A DNA stretch of 64,000 nucleotides, taken from Bradyrhizobium erythrophlei. GTDB taxonomy: Bacteria > Pseudomonadota > Alphaproteobacteria > Rhizobiales > Xanthobacteraceae. This document shows positions 33,406 through 42,546 of this stretch, piece by piece. Positions within the stretch are counted from its first letter, which is position 1. Each line of letters opens with the position of its first letter. A program made the position numbers and the translations under genes. The notes below the pieces were generated by a model, which was not told the DNA's origin, ran no database searches, and was given only the letters and a program-made list of their open reading frames with translations. The stretch spans positions 5,445,501 through 5,509,500 of the forward strand of contig FSRD01000001.1 in NCBI GenBank assembly GCA_900129675.1. Reading direction: 5' to 3'.

Positions 33406-34439
33406 CTACATTCTGCGAATAAGACTCTTGATCCAGATCATGGAGTTCTCGATAGCCCAGTTGGTCTGGTGATCGGTGAGGCTCGGCATGGGCGCCGCGC
33501 CGGGTCCGTGTCCAATCGGGTTGCGGACCTTTGAAAAGAAGTGCTTCAGCGCCTCCATCTCCCAGACCTCAATGAGTTTCGCGCCCCTCAGGTTATCAAT
33601 GTAGTTAGAAGCACCTTTCTCGTTGCCTGTGGTGATCTGCTTTTCGTGATGATCTTGATGGTGCTTTCCAGTGAGTGGGCAGCATAGCGGGCCGGGTCGC
33701 GCCCGCCCGTATCACGCAGATCAATAGCCTCCTTCATGTCGTGGTCGACGTTGTGCCACTTCGGCTGCGCCACCAGCTTCCAAAAAGGCGTCTCAATCTC
33801 CTGCGCGACCGTTTGGTCCTCAGAGATTTGGATAAAGCCATTGTGGTAGTGCAGCTGGCAGTCCGCTTGGCGGAAGCGGGCATTTAGCTCGTTCACTGCC
33901 ATCTGAAACTTCGCGTTCAAACTGGCGTTTATCGCTCGTACCGCATCGGCGCTGTTGCCGGGTACCCGAAGGCCCTTGCGTTGGCCTCGCTGATCAAACA
34001 ATTCGGCTATTGTGATATTGTCCGCAAGCTTAGCGTTCAGTCCCGCCACGAAATTCTCGTGCTGACGGAAGCCGATTTCGACTAGGCTGAGGCGCTCTTT
34101 GATAAAGCGGTCAGCTGATATTTTGCCGTCAAATGGCTCCAGCATCCACGTCTCGCACATCTGCACCGTGGTATGTCGGCCGCCTTGCCAGAGATTTTGC
34201 TTGTTATAGAAGCCCCAGTGCTGCGGAGACAGCTCCTTCCGGCCAAGCTCTCTCGCCAGCAAGTCGTGTATCTGCGTCCAAAAATCCCTGCCGTGCTCGT
34301 TTTCTTTGCCGTCCACATAGTATGGGCAAACGTCGTTCAAGAGTTGGCAGCCTTGCGCGAGAAGGCGGCGCGGCTCCTCGGAAAACGTTTCCCACATGCG
34401 GGGCTGTTCGTAACGGCGAGCAAAAATATCAGTCAACAT
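33406..34439 (-). pseudogene. AbiJ-like abortive-infection protein, frameshifted
   Basis: The first frame (start ATG 34439, MLTDIFARRYEQPRMWETFS) runs through GLRVPGNSADAVRAINAS and AAHSLESTIKIIT, then ends early at 33588. A neighbouring frame picks up QITTGNEKGASNYIDNLRGA, KLIEVWEMEALKHFFSKVRN and NPIGHGPGAAPMPSLTDHQT, ending at a TAG at 33406-33408. Joined, they make a complete protein of about 343 residues of a type I associate with AbiJ N-terminal-domain phage-defence proteins (family from memory). A single indel near 33650 has broken it. Confidence 0.7.
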
Positions 34440-34443
34440 CAGT

Positions 34444-34920
34444 CTAAGCGTCCCTCGTGAAGCCTGCGAACATCCAGCCGATCGCCCAGAAGGCGAGATA
34501 GATGACGATGGCGGTCAGGCCGGTGGCGAGGAAACCCCAGCCGAGGGTCGAGGGTCCGAGGCTCGTCAGAAACGTCGGTGTTGGTTGGTCTGCGATGGCG
34601 ATCACCTCGCTGACCGTCTCATAGGAGTGATGGTAACCAGCACATCCGCCGACGCTGTAATCAAGAGCGCTGCCGTAATCGTATTTCTTCTTGAACGTGT
34701 AGCCAGACCGCGCCAGACGCGCGATGCACTGGGCGCTTTCATGGGACGATGTCGCATTGCCGTATGTACTGACGGCGAGTCCGATGGAAGACGGCACACC
34801 GATCAGCACCACCAACAGGGCAGCAATCGCGCCGATACGTGTGAAGCCTCGAATGAAGCGCGCCCCCGCAGAGAGCGGTGCGGTCGGGCGCGGGTGTCGG
34901 TGTGGCTGCAACTCGGTCAT
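34444..34920 (-). CDS. Hypothetical membrane protein, 158 aa
   Basis: The protein has an N-terminal hydrophobic segment (IGAIAALLVVLIGVPSSIGL), an external part with Cys in SAQCIARLARSGYTFKKKYD and VGGCAGYHHSY, and a second segment near the end (LGWGFLATGLTAIVIYLAFW). Its gene ends just before the broken AbiJ-like gene. No family is recognised, and a link to the defence gene is speculative. Confidence 0.6.
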   Translation of the reverse strand: MTELQPHRHPRPTAPLSAGARFIRGFTRIGAIAALLVVLIGVPSSIGLAVSTYGNATSSHESAQCIARLARSGYTFKKKYDYGSALDYSVGGCAGYHHSYETVSEVIAIADQPTPTFLTSLGPSTLGWGFLATGLTAIVIYLAFWAIGWMFAGFTRDA

Positions 34921-35278
34921 CCGTCTCTTTCAGTCCTTTCTCAGAGTCTCGGCGGGTAGGTCGTCATGGTCGTCTCATCCTAAGCAAAAAAATAGCGACC
35001 GTGACACTCAAACCTCATTGGGACACAACCGAGGACACATCCACCGCACCGCCTTGATTTATCTCGGTTTTTTGTGCCCATACTCTCCCTTGCGCAGGGA
35101 ATGCCGGAATGCTCCGACGGTACCTGTATGCTCGTGTGCGTTTTCCTTTGTGCACTTTGCACACGAGACCGCGGGTGCAGCAAGCACCCGGCGTTCCCTG
35201 CGCCCTCTTCTTTGGGCGGAAGAATTTTCAACGACTCGGGCGCTTTGCGCCGACCCGGTGGCTCGCAATGACGGAAAA
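34921..35278. other. Boundary region with repeat debris
   Basis: No gene. Bases 35231-35272 contain GGGCGCTTTGCGCCGACCCG and GGCTCGCAATGACGG, the same end found in the large palindrome at 45870-46023. This marks the return to ordinary metabolic DNA. Confidence 0.55.
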
Positions 35279-36301
35279 CTATCCCAACCGTTCCCTTGCC
35301 AGCCTCGCGCCCGCACCCAGCGCCATCAGCTTGGCTTCCGCGATATCCCGCCGCATCGGCGCCATGCCGCAATTCGTGGTCGCGACGATGTTGCTCTTCG
35401 GCACGAATTTGGACACCGCGTCGATCACCTTGACGACGTCTTCCGCGGTCTCGACCGTGTCGCTGGCGACGTCGATCACGCCGGCCTGGACGATTTTGCC
35501 GGGGAGCAGCGCGAGCAGATCGAGCGGGACGTGCGAATTGCGGCATTCGATCGCGACCTGCTGGATCGGGCTCTTGGCGATCGCCGGAAAGATATCTTCG
35601 TACTGCCGCCACTCGGCGCCCAGCGTTTGTTTCCAGTCGGTATTGGCCTTGATGCCGTAGCCGTAGCAGATGTGCACGGCGGTGGCGCAGGTCAGCCCTT
35701 CCGCGGCGCGCTCCAGCGCCTTGATGCCCCAGTCCGAAACTTCGTCCATGTAGACGTTGAAGGCGGGCTCATCGAACTGGATCATGTCGACGCCGTCGGC
35801 CTGCAACGCCCTGGCTTCCTCGTTGAGCAATTCGGCAAAGGCGAACGCCATCTTGACCCGGTCGCCGTAATATTTGTCGGCTATGGTATCGATGATGGTC
35901 ATCGGGCCGGGCAGTGTGAATTTCAGCTTGTGCGTGGTGTGGGTGCGGGCGATTCGAGCCTCGTCGGCATGGACGCGGCCCTTCAGCGTCAGGGGCGCCA
36001 CCACCTGCGGTACCATTGCCTTGTAGCGGTCTTTACGGATTCCCATCTCGACCTTGTGGGCGAAATCGATACCTTCGATCTTTTCCAGAAAGCCGTGCAC
36101 AAAGTGCTGGCGGGCCTGCTCGCCCTCGGTGACGATATCGACGCCGGCGTCTTCCTGCAGCTTGACCGCCAGCATGGTGGCGTCGCGCTTGGCGCGGGCC
36201 AGTTCGGAGCCCGTGGACTTCCACGGCGCCCACAGCGTGTTGGGTTCGGCCAGCCATTCCGGCTTCGGCAGCGAGCCGGCGATCGTGGTTGGAAACAGCA
36301 T
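35279..36301 (-). CDS. Short MetE-type methionine synthase (C-terminal domain only)
   Basis: Start is taken at ATG 36301 (MLFPTTIAGSLPKPEWL), removing a 14-residue unsupported lead. The 340-residue protein matches the catalytic C-terminal barrel of cobalamin-independent methionine synthase: TIAGSLPKP, DGVDMIQFDEPAFN, the zinc-ligand segments AVHICYGYG and IECRNS, and the late TTNCGMAPM. It lacks the N-terminal half of classical MetE. Such short forms are widespread in bacteria and may use a methyl donor other than folate polyglutamate. It is divergent from the GST gene at 36401. Confidence 0.85.
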   Translation of the reverse strand: MLFPTTIAGSLPKPEWLAEPNTLWAPWKSTGSELARAKRDATMLAVKLQEDAGVDIVTEGEQARQHFVHGFLEKIEGIDFAHKVEMGIRKDRYKAMVPQVVAPLTLKGRVHADEARIARTHTTHKLKFTLPGPMTIIDTIADKYYGDRVKMAFAFAELLNEEARALQADGVDMIQFDEPAFNVYMDEVSDWGIKALERAAEGLTCATAVHICYGYGIKANTDWKQTLGAEWRQYEDIFPAIAKSPIQQVAIECRNSHVPLDLLALLPGKIVQAGVIDVASDTVETAEDVVKVIDAVSKFVPKSNIVATTNCGMAPMRRDIAEAKLMALGAGARLARERLG

Positions 36302-36400
36302 TTTGGCCTCCCGGTCGGTTCTGATTGAGCGCCTGTCTGCCATGTCTTATGATCGAGGTACAGAACAACAAAAGTCGTTGCGACCGGGAATAAGGAAGCC

Positions 36401-37102
36401 ATGATCGACCTGCATTACGCGCCGACGCCCAACGGCTGGAAAATCTCGATCATGCTGGAGGAACTCGGGCTTCCCTATACCGTCATCCCGGTCAATATCC
36501 GCGCCGGCGAACAATTTCGGCCGGAATTTCTGGCTGTTAGCCCGAATAATCGTATCCCTGCGATCGTGGACCGTGCGCCCGCCGACGGCGGCGAGCCGTT
36601 TTCAGTGTTCGAGACCGGCGCGATCCTGATTTACCTCGCCGAGAAAACCGGCCGGTTCCTGCCAAAGGACATGCGCGGCCGCTCGCAGGTCGTGCAATGG
36701 GTGATGTGGCAGATGGGCGGGCTTGGTCCGATGCTGGGCCAGCACGGCCATTTCGCGCTCTATGCGGCGGAAAAAATCCCCTACGCAATCGAGCGCTACC
36801 GCGACGAAGCGGCGCGGCTGTACCGGGTGCTCGATACGCAATTGGGCAAGACCGGCGCCTACGTTGCCGGCGATTACTCGATCGCCGATATCGCGTGCTT
36901 CCCCTGGACCATGACGCACAAGGCGCAGGGCTTTACGCTGGACGATTATCCGAACCTCAAGCGCTGGTACGCCGAGGTCCGCGCCCGGCCGCAGGTGCAG
37001 GCGGGGCTGGCGATCGGGAAGTTCGTCAAGGAGCCGTTCGACGAGGAGGCGCGGAAGAATATGTTCGGGCAACGCGCGAGGGAACTGGCCGAGAGGAAGT
37101 AG
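36401..37102 (+). CDS. Glutathione S-transferase (YfcG/YghU-like, nu class)
   Basis: The 233-residue protein has a thioredoxin-like N-terminal domain (IDLHYAPTPNGWKISIMLEE) with TPNGWK at the glutathione site as in nu-class GSTs, then NRIPAIVD with the cis-Pro, the EDG-like FSVFETGAILIYLAEKTGRF, and an alpha domain with VQWVMWQMGGLGPMLGQ and GDYSIADIACFPW. Nu-class members reduce organic hydroperoxides or disulfides rather than conjugate. It is first in a plus-strand series with the isomerase-like and quinone reductase genes, though a palindromic repeat separates it from them. Confidence 0.9.
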   Translation: MIDLHYAPTPNGWKISIMLEELGLPYTVIPVNIRAGEQFRPEFLAVSPNNRIPAIVDRAPADGGEPFSVFETGAILIYLAEKTGRFLPKDMRGRSQVVQWVMWQMGGLGPMLGQHGHFALYAAEKIPYAIERYRDEAARLYRVLDTQLGKTGAYVAGDYSIADIACFPWTMTHKAQGFTLDDYPNLKRWYAEVRARPQVQAGLAIGKFVKEPFDEEARKNMFGQRARELAERK

Positions 37103-37113
37103 GACCATCCGCG

Positions 37114-37199
37114 CCGTCATTGCGAGGAGCGCAGCGACGAAGCAATCCATCGCGCCGCAAGTGGAGAAATGGATTGCTTCGCTTCGCTCGCAATGACGG
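37114..37199. repeat. Interspersed palindromic repeat (type 1)
   Basis: CCGTCATTGCGAGGAGCGC with GACGAAGCAATCCAT on the left pairs with ATGGATTGCTTCGCTTCGC and GCTCGCAATGACGG on the right, around a short centre. Related units occur at 35231-35272 and 45870-46023. It lies between two plus-strand genes and could act as a transcript hairpin. Confidence 0.85.
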
Positions 37200-37236
37200 A
37201 TGAGACAACGAGACCAACAAACAAAAGGAAACCCCA

Positions 37237-37851
37237 ATGATCGAATTCTTCTTCGACTGCTCCAGTCCCTGGACCTATCTTGCCTTCCACAACATCCAGC
37301 CGCTCGCAAAGGAGTTCGGCGCCGAGATTTCGTGGCGGCCGATCCTGGTCGGCGGCATCTTCAACACCATCAATCCCAGCGTCTATGCCACGCGCGAAAA
37401 GCCGGTGCCGGCGAAGCTGAACTACCAGAAGAAAGACATGGCGGACTGGGCGCGCTCCGCGGGCCTTGCGATCAAGATGCGGCCGACCGTGTTTCCGGTG
37501 AACAGCGTCAAGGCGATGCGCGGATGTATTCTTCTTGCGCCGGAAGGAAAGCTGGTCCCGTTCGCGCGCGCCGTGTTCGAGATCTATTGGGGCGAGGACA
37601 AGGATATCTCGCAGGACGCGGTGCTGACGGAAGTTTGCCAGCGCGCCGGTGTCGATCCCGCCAAATTCTTTGCCGGGATCGGCGAGCAGGCGATCAAGGA
37701 CCAGCTCAAGGCCAACACCGATGAAGTGATGGCGCGCGGCGGCTTTGGTTCGCCGACCATCTTCATCGACAGGACCGATATGTATTTCGGCAATGACCGC
37801 ATGCCGCTGATCCGCGAGGCGCTGGCGCGGCGCAAAGAGCGGGCCGCCTGA
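37237..37851 (+). CDS. 2-Hydroxychromene-2-carboxylate isomerase family (DsbA-like fold)
   Basis: The 204-residue protein opens MIEFFFDCSSPWTYLAFHNI, where the S-P-W/Y motif marks the glutathione-binding kappa-class fold, then ISWRPILVGGIFNTIN and a C-terminal ARGGFGSPTIFIDRTDMYFG with the cis-Pro and the NDRM segment. Family members isomerise aromatic degradation intermediates with glutathione. The true substrate here is unknown; many rhizobial copies are of unproven function. Its stop overlaps the next start (GCCTGATGCC), so it is coupled to the quinone reductase gene. Confidence 0.88.
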   Translation: MIEFFFDCSSPWTYLAFHNIQPLAKEFGAEISWRPILVGGIFNTINPSVYATREKPVPAKLNYQKKDMADWARSAGLAIKMRPTVFPVNSVKAMRGCILLAPEGKLVPFARAVFEIYWGEDKDISQDAVLTEVCQRAGVDPAKFFAGIGEQAIKDQLKANTDEVMARGGFGSPTIFIDRTDMYFGNDRMPLIREALARRKERAA

Positions 37852-38825
37852 TGCCGAAGGCTGTCGTCTGCCGCGAACTCGGGCCGCCCGAGCGTTTGCG
37901 ACTGGAAAGCTTTGCCGCAGCGCCGCTGGCGCCCGGCCAGGCGCGCGTGGCCATCCATGCCGCCGGGATCAACTTTCCCGATATTCTGATGGCCGCGGGC
38001 GAATATCAGCTCAAGCCGCCCTTGCCGTTCACGCCGGGCGTGGAGGCCGCCGGCGACGTGGTCGAGGTGAATGACGCGAAGGGCGTCACCGTCGGCGACA
38101 GGGTCATCGTCAAGATGCGGCACGGCGCCTATACCGACGAGGCCGTTGTCAGGCCGTCGCAGCTCACGCCGCTGCCGTCGACCTTCGATTACGCCGAGGG
38201 CGCGACGTTTCTGGCTGGCCACGGCACCGCCTATCACGCCCTGATCGACCGCGGCCAGCTCCGGCCGGGCGAAGTGCTGCTGGTGCATGGCGCCGGCGGC
38301 GGCGTGGGCTTGGCCGCGGTCGAGATCGGCAAGATGCTGGGCGCTATTGTGATCGCGACCGCCTCGAGCAAAGAGAAGCTCGCGGTCGCCAAGGCGCGGG
38401 GCGCCGATCATCTCATCCAGTATATGCGCGAGCCGTTCCGCGACGCCGTCAAGCGCATCACCGACGGGCGCGGCGCGGATGTGGTGTTCGATCCCGTCGG
38501 CGGTGAGGTGTTCGAAAACTCGATGCGCTGCATCAACTGGGGCGCGCGGCTCCTGATCATCGGTTTTACCGGCGGCATCGGGCTGGCGCGCACCAATCTC
38601 TTGATGATCAAGGGCGCCAGCGTGCTCGGCGTCCGCGCCGGCGAAGCCGTGCGGAAAAATCCGGCACTTGGCGAAGCGCGGATCAAGGCGCTGACGGAAT
38701 GGGCGGAAGCCGGCAAGGTGCGGCCGAACATCTCGCACCGGCTGCCGCTGGAGGATTACGCCAAGGCGATGCGGCTGCTGGTCGAGCGCAAGGCGATCGG
38801 GCGGGTGGCGTTGATGATGCGATGA
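37851..38825 (+). CDS. NADPH:quinone oxidoreductase family, zinc-free MDR
   Basis: The 324-residue protein has the QOR signature: AGINFPDILMAAGEYQLKPP, PFTPGVEAAGDV, then the nucleotide-binding VLLVHGAGGGVGLAAVEIGK near 145-160 and VVFDPVGGEVFENSMRCI. No zinc-binding Cys cluster is present. It reduces quinones or enoyl compounds with NADPH. The ATG at 37851 overlaps the preceding stop. With the GST and isomerase it may form a small detoxification or aromatic-compound unit. Confidence 0.9.
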   Translation: MPKAVVCRELGPPERLRLESFAAAPLAPGQARVAIHAAGINFPDILMAAGEYQLKPPLPFTPGVEAAGDVVEVNDAKGVTVGDRVIVKMRHGAYTDEAVVRPSQLTPLPSTFDYAEGATFLAGHGTAYHALIDRGQLRPGEVLLVHGAGGGVGLAAVEIGKMLGAIVIATASSKEKLAVAKARGADHLIQYMREPFRDAVKRITDGRGADVVFDPVGGEVFENSMRCINWGARLLIIGFTGGIGLARTNLLMIKGASVLGVRAGEAVRKNPALGEARIKALTEWAEAGKVRPNISHRLPLEDYAKAMRLLVERKAIGRVALMMR

Positions 38826-38833
38826 TGTCGTAG

Positions 38834-38921
38834 CCGTCATTCCAGGATGGTCCGAAGGACCAGACCTCAGGTGCGCAATTGCGCACCTAGTTCGATGCTT
38901 TGCATCGCCCCAGAATGACGG
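38834..38921. repeat. Interspersed palindromic repeat (type 2)
   Basis: The unit is bounded by CCGTCATTCCAGGATGGTCC and CCCCAGAATGACGG and holds the perfect palindrome GGTGCGCAATTGCGCACC in its centre. It lies between convergent genes and may serve as a bidirectional terminator. Confidence 0.8.
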
Positions 38922-38929
38922 CTTCGCCG

Positions 38930-39820
<891 letters not shown>

Positions 39821-39859
39821 GGGGAGGGTTCCTCTCGGTGTTATTCTTGATTCATATCT

Positions 39860-39931
39860 CGTCGTTGCCGGGCTTGACCGGCATTCCATCTTACGAAGAC
39901 GATGGATGCGCGGGTCAAGCCCGCGCATGAC
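39860..39931. repeat. Interspersed palindromic repeat (type 3)
   Basis: GCCGGGCTTGACCGGCATTCC and ATGGATGCGCGGGTCAAGCC form imperfect arms of a hairpin between the amidase and crotonase genes. It belongs to the family of rhizobial hairpin repeats that contain CGGGTCAAGCCCG. Confidence 0.7.
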
Positions 39932-39953
39932 AGTCAGTACACGCGCCGCCGCA

Positions 39954-41375
39954 CTACTTCTTCGGTGGGCTCGGCCACGGCTTCTGCGCGCCCCGCAGGC
40001 CCTCGAACGCCTTGGCCATGCCGAGCACGCCGAGGTCGTCGAAACGGCGGCCGACGATCTGCACGCCGATCGGAAAGCCGCGTCTGTCGTAGCCGCCATT
40101 GATCGAGACGGCCGGGTTCTCCGACATGTTCCACGGCACGGTGTAGCAGATGTGCTCGAACGGCTTGGCGGGGTCGTTGATGGGGGCGGCGAACTCGGCG
40201 GGGAAATTCACCACGGGTGACACCGGCGACACGACGTAGTCGAGATCGTAGAACAGCTTTGCCGCCGCGGCCCGGATCGCCATCGTCATGTTGAAGCCCC
40301 GGATCACGTCGACGCCCGAAAGCTTCGCGCCGGCCTCGGCCCATTTGTAGATGTAGGGCAGCGCCTTGGCGCGCTGCTCCGGCGCCAGCCTGGACAGATC
40401 GTCCCACATCCGCGCGCGCCAGAAATTGTCGAGGCCGTCGAGCATCTCGCGCGTCAAAATGCCATCGACTTCGGTAATGACGGCGCCGGCGGACTCGAAC
40501 GCTTTGGCAGCCTTCACAGCGACGTCGCGGACGTCCTTCTCCAGCGGCTGGCCGACGCCGGGATCGAGCATCAAGCCGATGCGCAGCTTGCGCGGTGACT
40601 TGTCCAGCGCCTTCCAATTGATCTCATGCGCCGGCAGGCTCATGCCGTCGCGGCGGTCGGGCCGCGACAGCACACTCATCATCAGCGCTGCATCGTCGAC
40701 GGTGCGGGTCATCGGCCCGGCGACGCGGCCGACATAGGATGGATCGATCGGAACGCGCCCGAGGCTGGGCTTCAGCGCCACCAGGCCGCACCAGCAGGCC
40801 GGCAGCCGCACCGAGCCGCCGATATCGGTGCCGAGATGCAGCGGGCCGTAGCCGGCCGCACCCGCAGCACCCGCGCCGGAACTGGAGCCGCCGGGATTCT
40901 TGCTGACGTCCCAGGGATTGCGGGTGAGGGGATGGAAGCTCGACAGGCCGGACGACAACATGCCGTAATCCGGCATCGTGGTCTTGGAGAAGATCACAGC
41001 CCCTGCTTCGCGCAACCGCGCGGCCGGCGGCGCATCCCGCTGTGCGGGCACCAGCTTCACGCTGGCAGCGCCCAGCGGCACCGGCTGGCCCTTGGTCGCA
41101 ATATTGTCCTTGATCGTGACCGGCACGCCATCGAGCGTGCCCATCGGCTCGCCCTTCTGCCAGCGCTCGGTCGAGGCTTTTGCAGTGGCGCGGGCACCCT
41201 CGGGATCGAACGCGTAGAGCGCCTTGATGTGCGGCTCCCACACCGCGATATGCGCGAGCACCTCTTCGAGCACTTCCGACGGCGAGAACTGCTTGGCGCG
41301 ATAGCCGGCGATCAGGTCGACGGCGGAAAGGTCGTGCAGCGACGTGAGGGCTTCTTCACGTTTCGTTTTATGCAT
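39954..41375 (-). CDS. Amidase (amidase-signature family)
   Basis: The start is ATG 41375 (MHKTKREEALTSLHDLSAVD), overlapping the stop of the peptidase gene at 41368 by 8 bp. The 473-residue protein shows the signature Ser-Ser-Lys system: Lys in VPVTIKDNIA, the Gly/Ser-rich KNPGGSSSGAGAAGAAG and the nucleophile-region GTDIGGSVRLPA. It hydrolyses amides; its place after M20 and M81 peptidases and a peptide transporter suggests use of amide or peptide nitrogen. The substrate cannot be deduced. Confidence 0.92.
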   Translation of the reverse strand: MHKTKREEALTSLHDLSAVDLIAGYRAKQFSPSEVLEEVLAHIAVWEPHIKALYAFDPEGARATAKASTERWQKGEPMGTLDGVPVTIKDNIATKGQPVPLGAASVKLVPAQRDAPPAARLREAGAVIFSKTTMPDYGMLSSGLSSFHPLTRNPWDVSKNPGGSSSGAGAAGAAGYGPLHLGTDIGGSVRLPACWCGLVALKPSLGRVPIDPSYVGRVAGPMTRTVDDAALMMSVLSRPDRRDGMSLPAHEINWKALDKSPRKLRIGLMLDPGVGQPLEKDVRDVAVKAAKAFESAGAVITEVDGILTREMLDGLDNFWRARMWDDLSRLAPEQRAKALPYIYKWAEAGAKLSGVDVIRGFNMTMAIRAAAAKLFYDLDYVVSPVSPVVNFPAEFAAPINDPAKPFEHICYTVPWNMSENPAVSINGGYDRRGFPIGVQIVGRRFDDLGVLGMAKAFEGLRGAQKPWPSPPKK

Positions 41376-42540
41376 GGGAACCTGCTGCCAGACGGGTTTC
41401 GACGATGCGCGCGAACATGCTGGCACCGATGGGCAGGATTTTGTCATCGAGGACGTAGCCGGGGTTGTGCACCGGCACCGAGCCTTCATGGCCGACCCAG
41501 AAATAGGCCCCGGGCACCCGCTGCATCATGTCGGCAAAATCCTCGCTGCCCATTTTCGGCTGTGTCCGGGTAATGACCTTTGCCGGGTCGACCACGGTGC
41601 GGGCCACGGCCTCGACCACCCTGGACTGCTCTTCCTGGTTGACCAACACGCTGAACGTATCGCGGATATCGGCAACGATCTCGACCTGGAACGCCGCGGC
41701 CATGCCGGCGCAGATCGCGCGCATCCGCTCCCGGATCAGCGCGCGTACCTCGTCGGAAAAGGCGCGCACGGTGCCGCAGAGCTTCGCTTCGCCGGGAATG
41801 ACATTGTAGGCCGAGCCGGCATGAATCTGGGTGATCGACAACACGGCCGGTTCGTTGGGGCTGACGTTGCGGCTGACGACGGTCTGCAGCGCCTGGCCGA
41901 GCGTCATGGCAATGACGACCGCATCCTTGGAGCGCTCCGGCATCGCACCGTGGGCGCCGTAGCCGTTGATGGTGATGTCGAAGAAGTCGGCGCCGGCCAT
42001 CGCAGGGCCGGGCAGGATCCCGATTTCGCCATGGTTCAGGTCGGGCGCGTTGTGCAGCCCGTAGATCTCGTCGCAGGGGAATTTATCGAACAGCCCGTCC
42101 TTGATCATGGCGCGGGCGCCGCCGAGGCCTTCTTCGGCAGGCTGGAAGATGAAATGCACGGTGCCGTCGAAATTCCTGGTCTCGGCGAGATAGCGCGCGG
42201 TGCCGAGCAGCATGGTGGTGTGGCCGTCATGGCCGCAGCCATGGAAGCGGCCGGGAATGGTCGAACGCCAACGCAGGTTGGTGTTTTCCTCCATCGGCAG
42301 TGCGTCCATGTCGGCGCGCAGGCCGATGCGCTTAGCCCCGTTGCCTTTGCCCTTGAGCACGCCGACCACGCCGGTGCCGCCGAGACCGCGATGCACCTCG
42401 ATGCCCCATCCCTTCAGCTTGTCGGCGACGATGCCCGACGTGCGCACTTCCTCGAAACCGATCTCGGGATGCGCGTGCAGATCACGGCGAATGGCGGTGA
42501 GTTCGTCGGCAAAGCCTTCGATGCGGTCGATATTGGGCAT
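41368..42540 (-). CDS. M20D-family amidohydrolase (hippurate/IAA-amino acid hydrolase type)
   Basis: The 390-residue protein has the metal-site segments HAHPEIGFEE, GLRADMDALPM, HGCGHDGHTTMLLG and FQPAEEGLGGARAM, in the usual M20D order, and GSEDFADMMQRVPG near the end. Such enzymes split N-acyl amino acids with a dinuclear metal centre. It is followed by the amidase with an 8-bp overlap and preceded by the M81 gene with a 6-bp gap, so the three are one transcript. Confidence 0.93.
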   Translation of the reverse strand: MPNIDRIEGFADELTAIRRDLHAHPEIGFEEVRTSGIVADKLKGWGIEVHRGLGGTGVVGVLKGKGNGAKRIGLRADMDALPMEENTNLRWRSTIPGRFHGCGHDGHTTMLLGTARYLAETRNFDGTVHFIFQPAEEGLGGARAMIKDGLFDKFPCDEIYGLHNAPDLNHGEIGILPGPAMAGADFFDITINGYGAHGAMPERSKDAVVIAMTLGQALQTVVSRNVSPNEPAVLSITQIHAGSAYNVIPGEAKLCGTVRAFSDEVRALIRERMRAICAGMAAAFQVEIVADIRDTFSVLVNQEEQSRVVEAVARTVVDPAKVITRTQPKMGSEDFADMMQRVPGAYFWVGHEGSVPVHNPGYVLDDKILPIGASMFARIVETRLAAGSHA

Positions 42541-42546
42541 GTCTGT

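Noticed and set aside
34724..36328. Plus-strand frame of 534 codons
   Set aside because: It spans a repeat region and the antisense of the MetE-like gene; no domain is visible.
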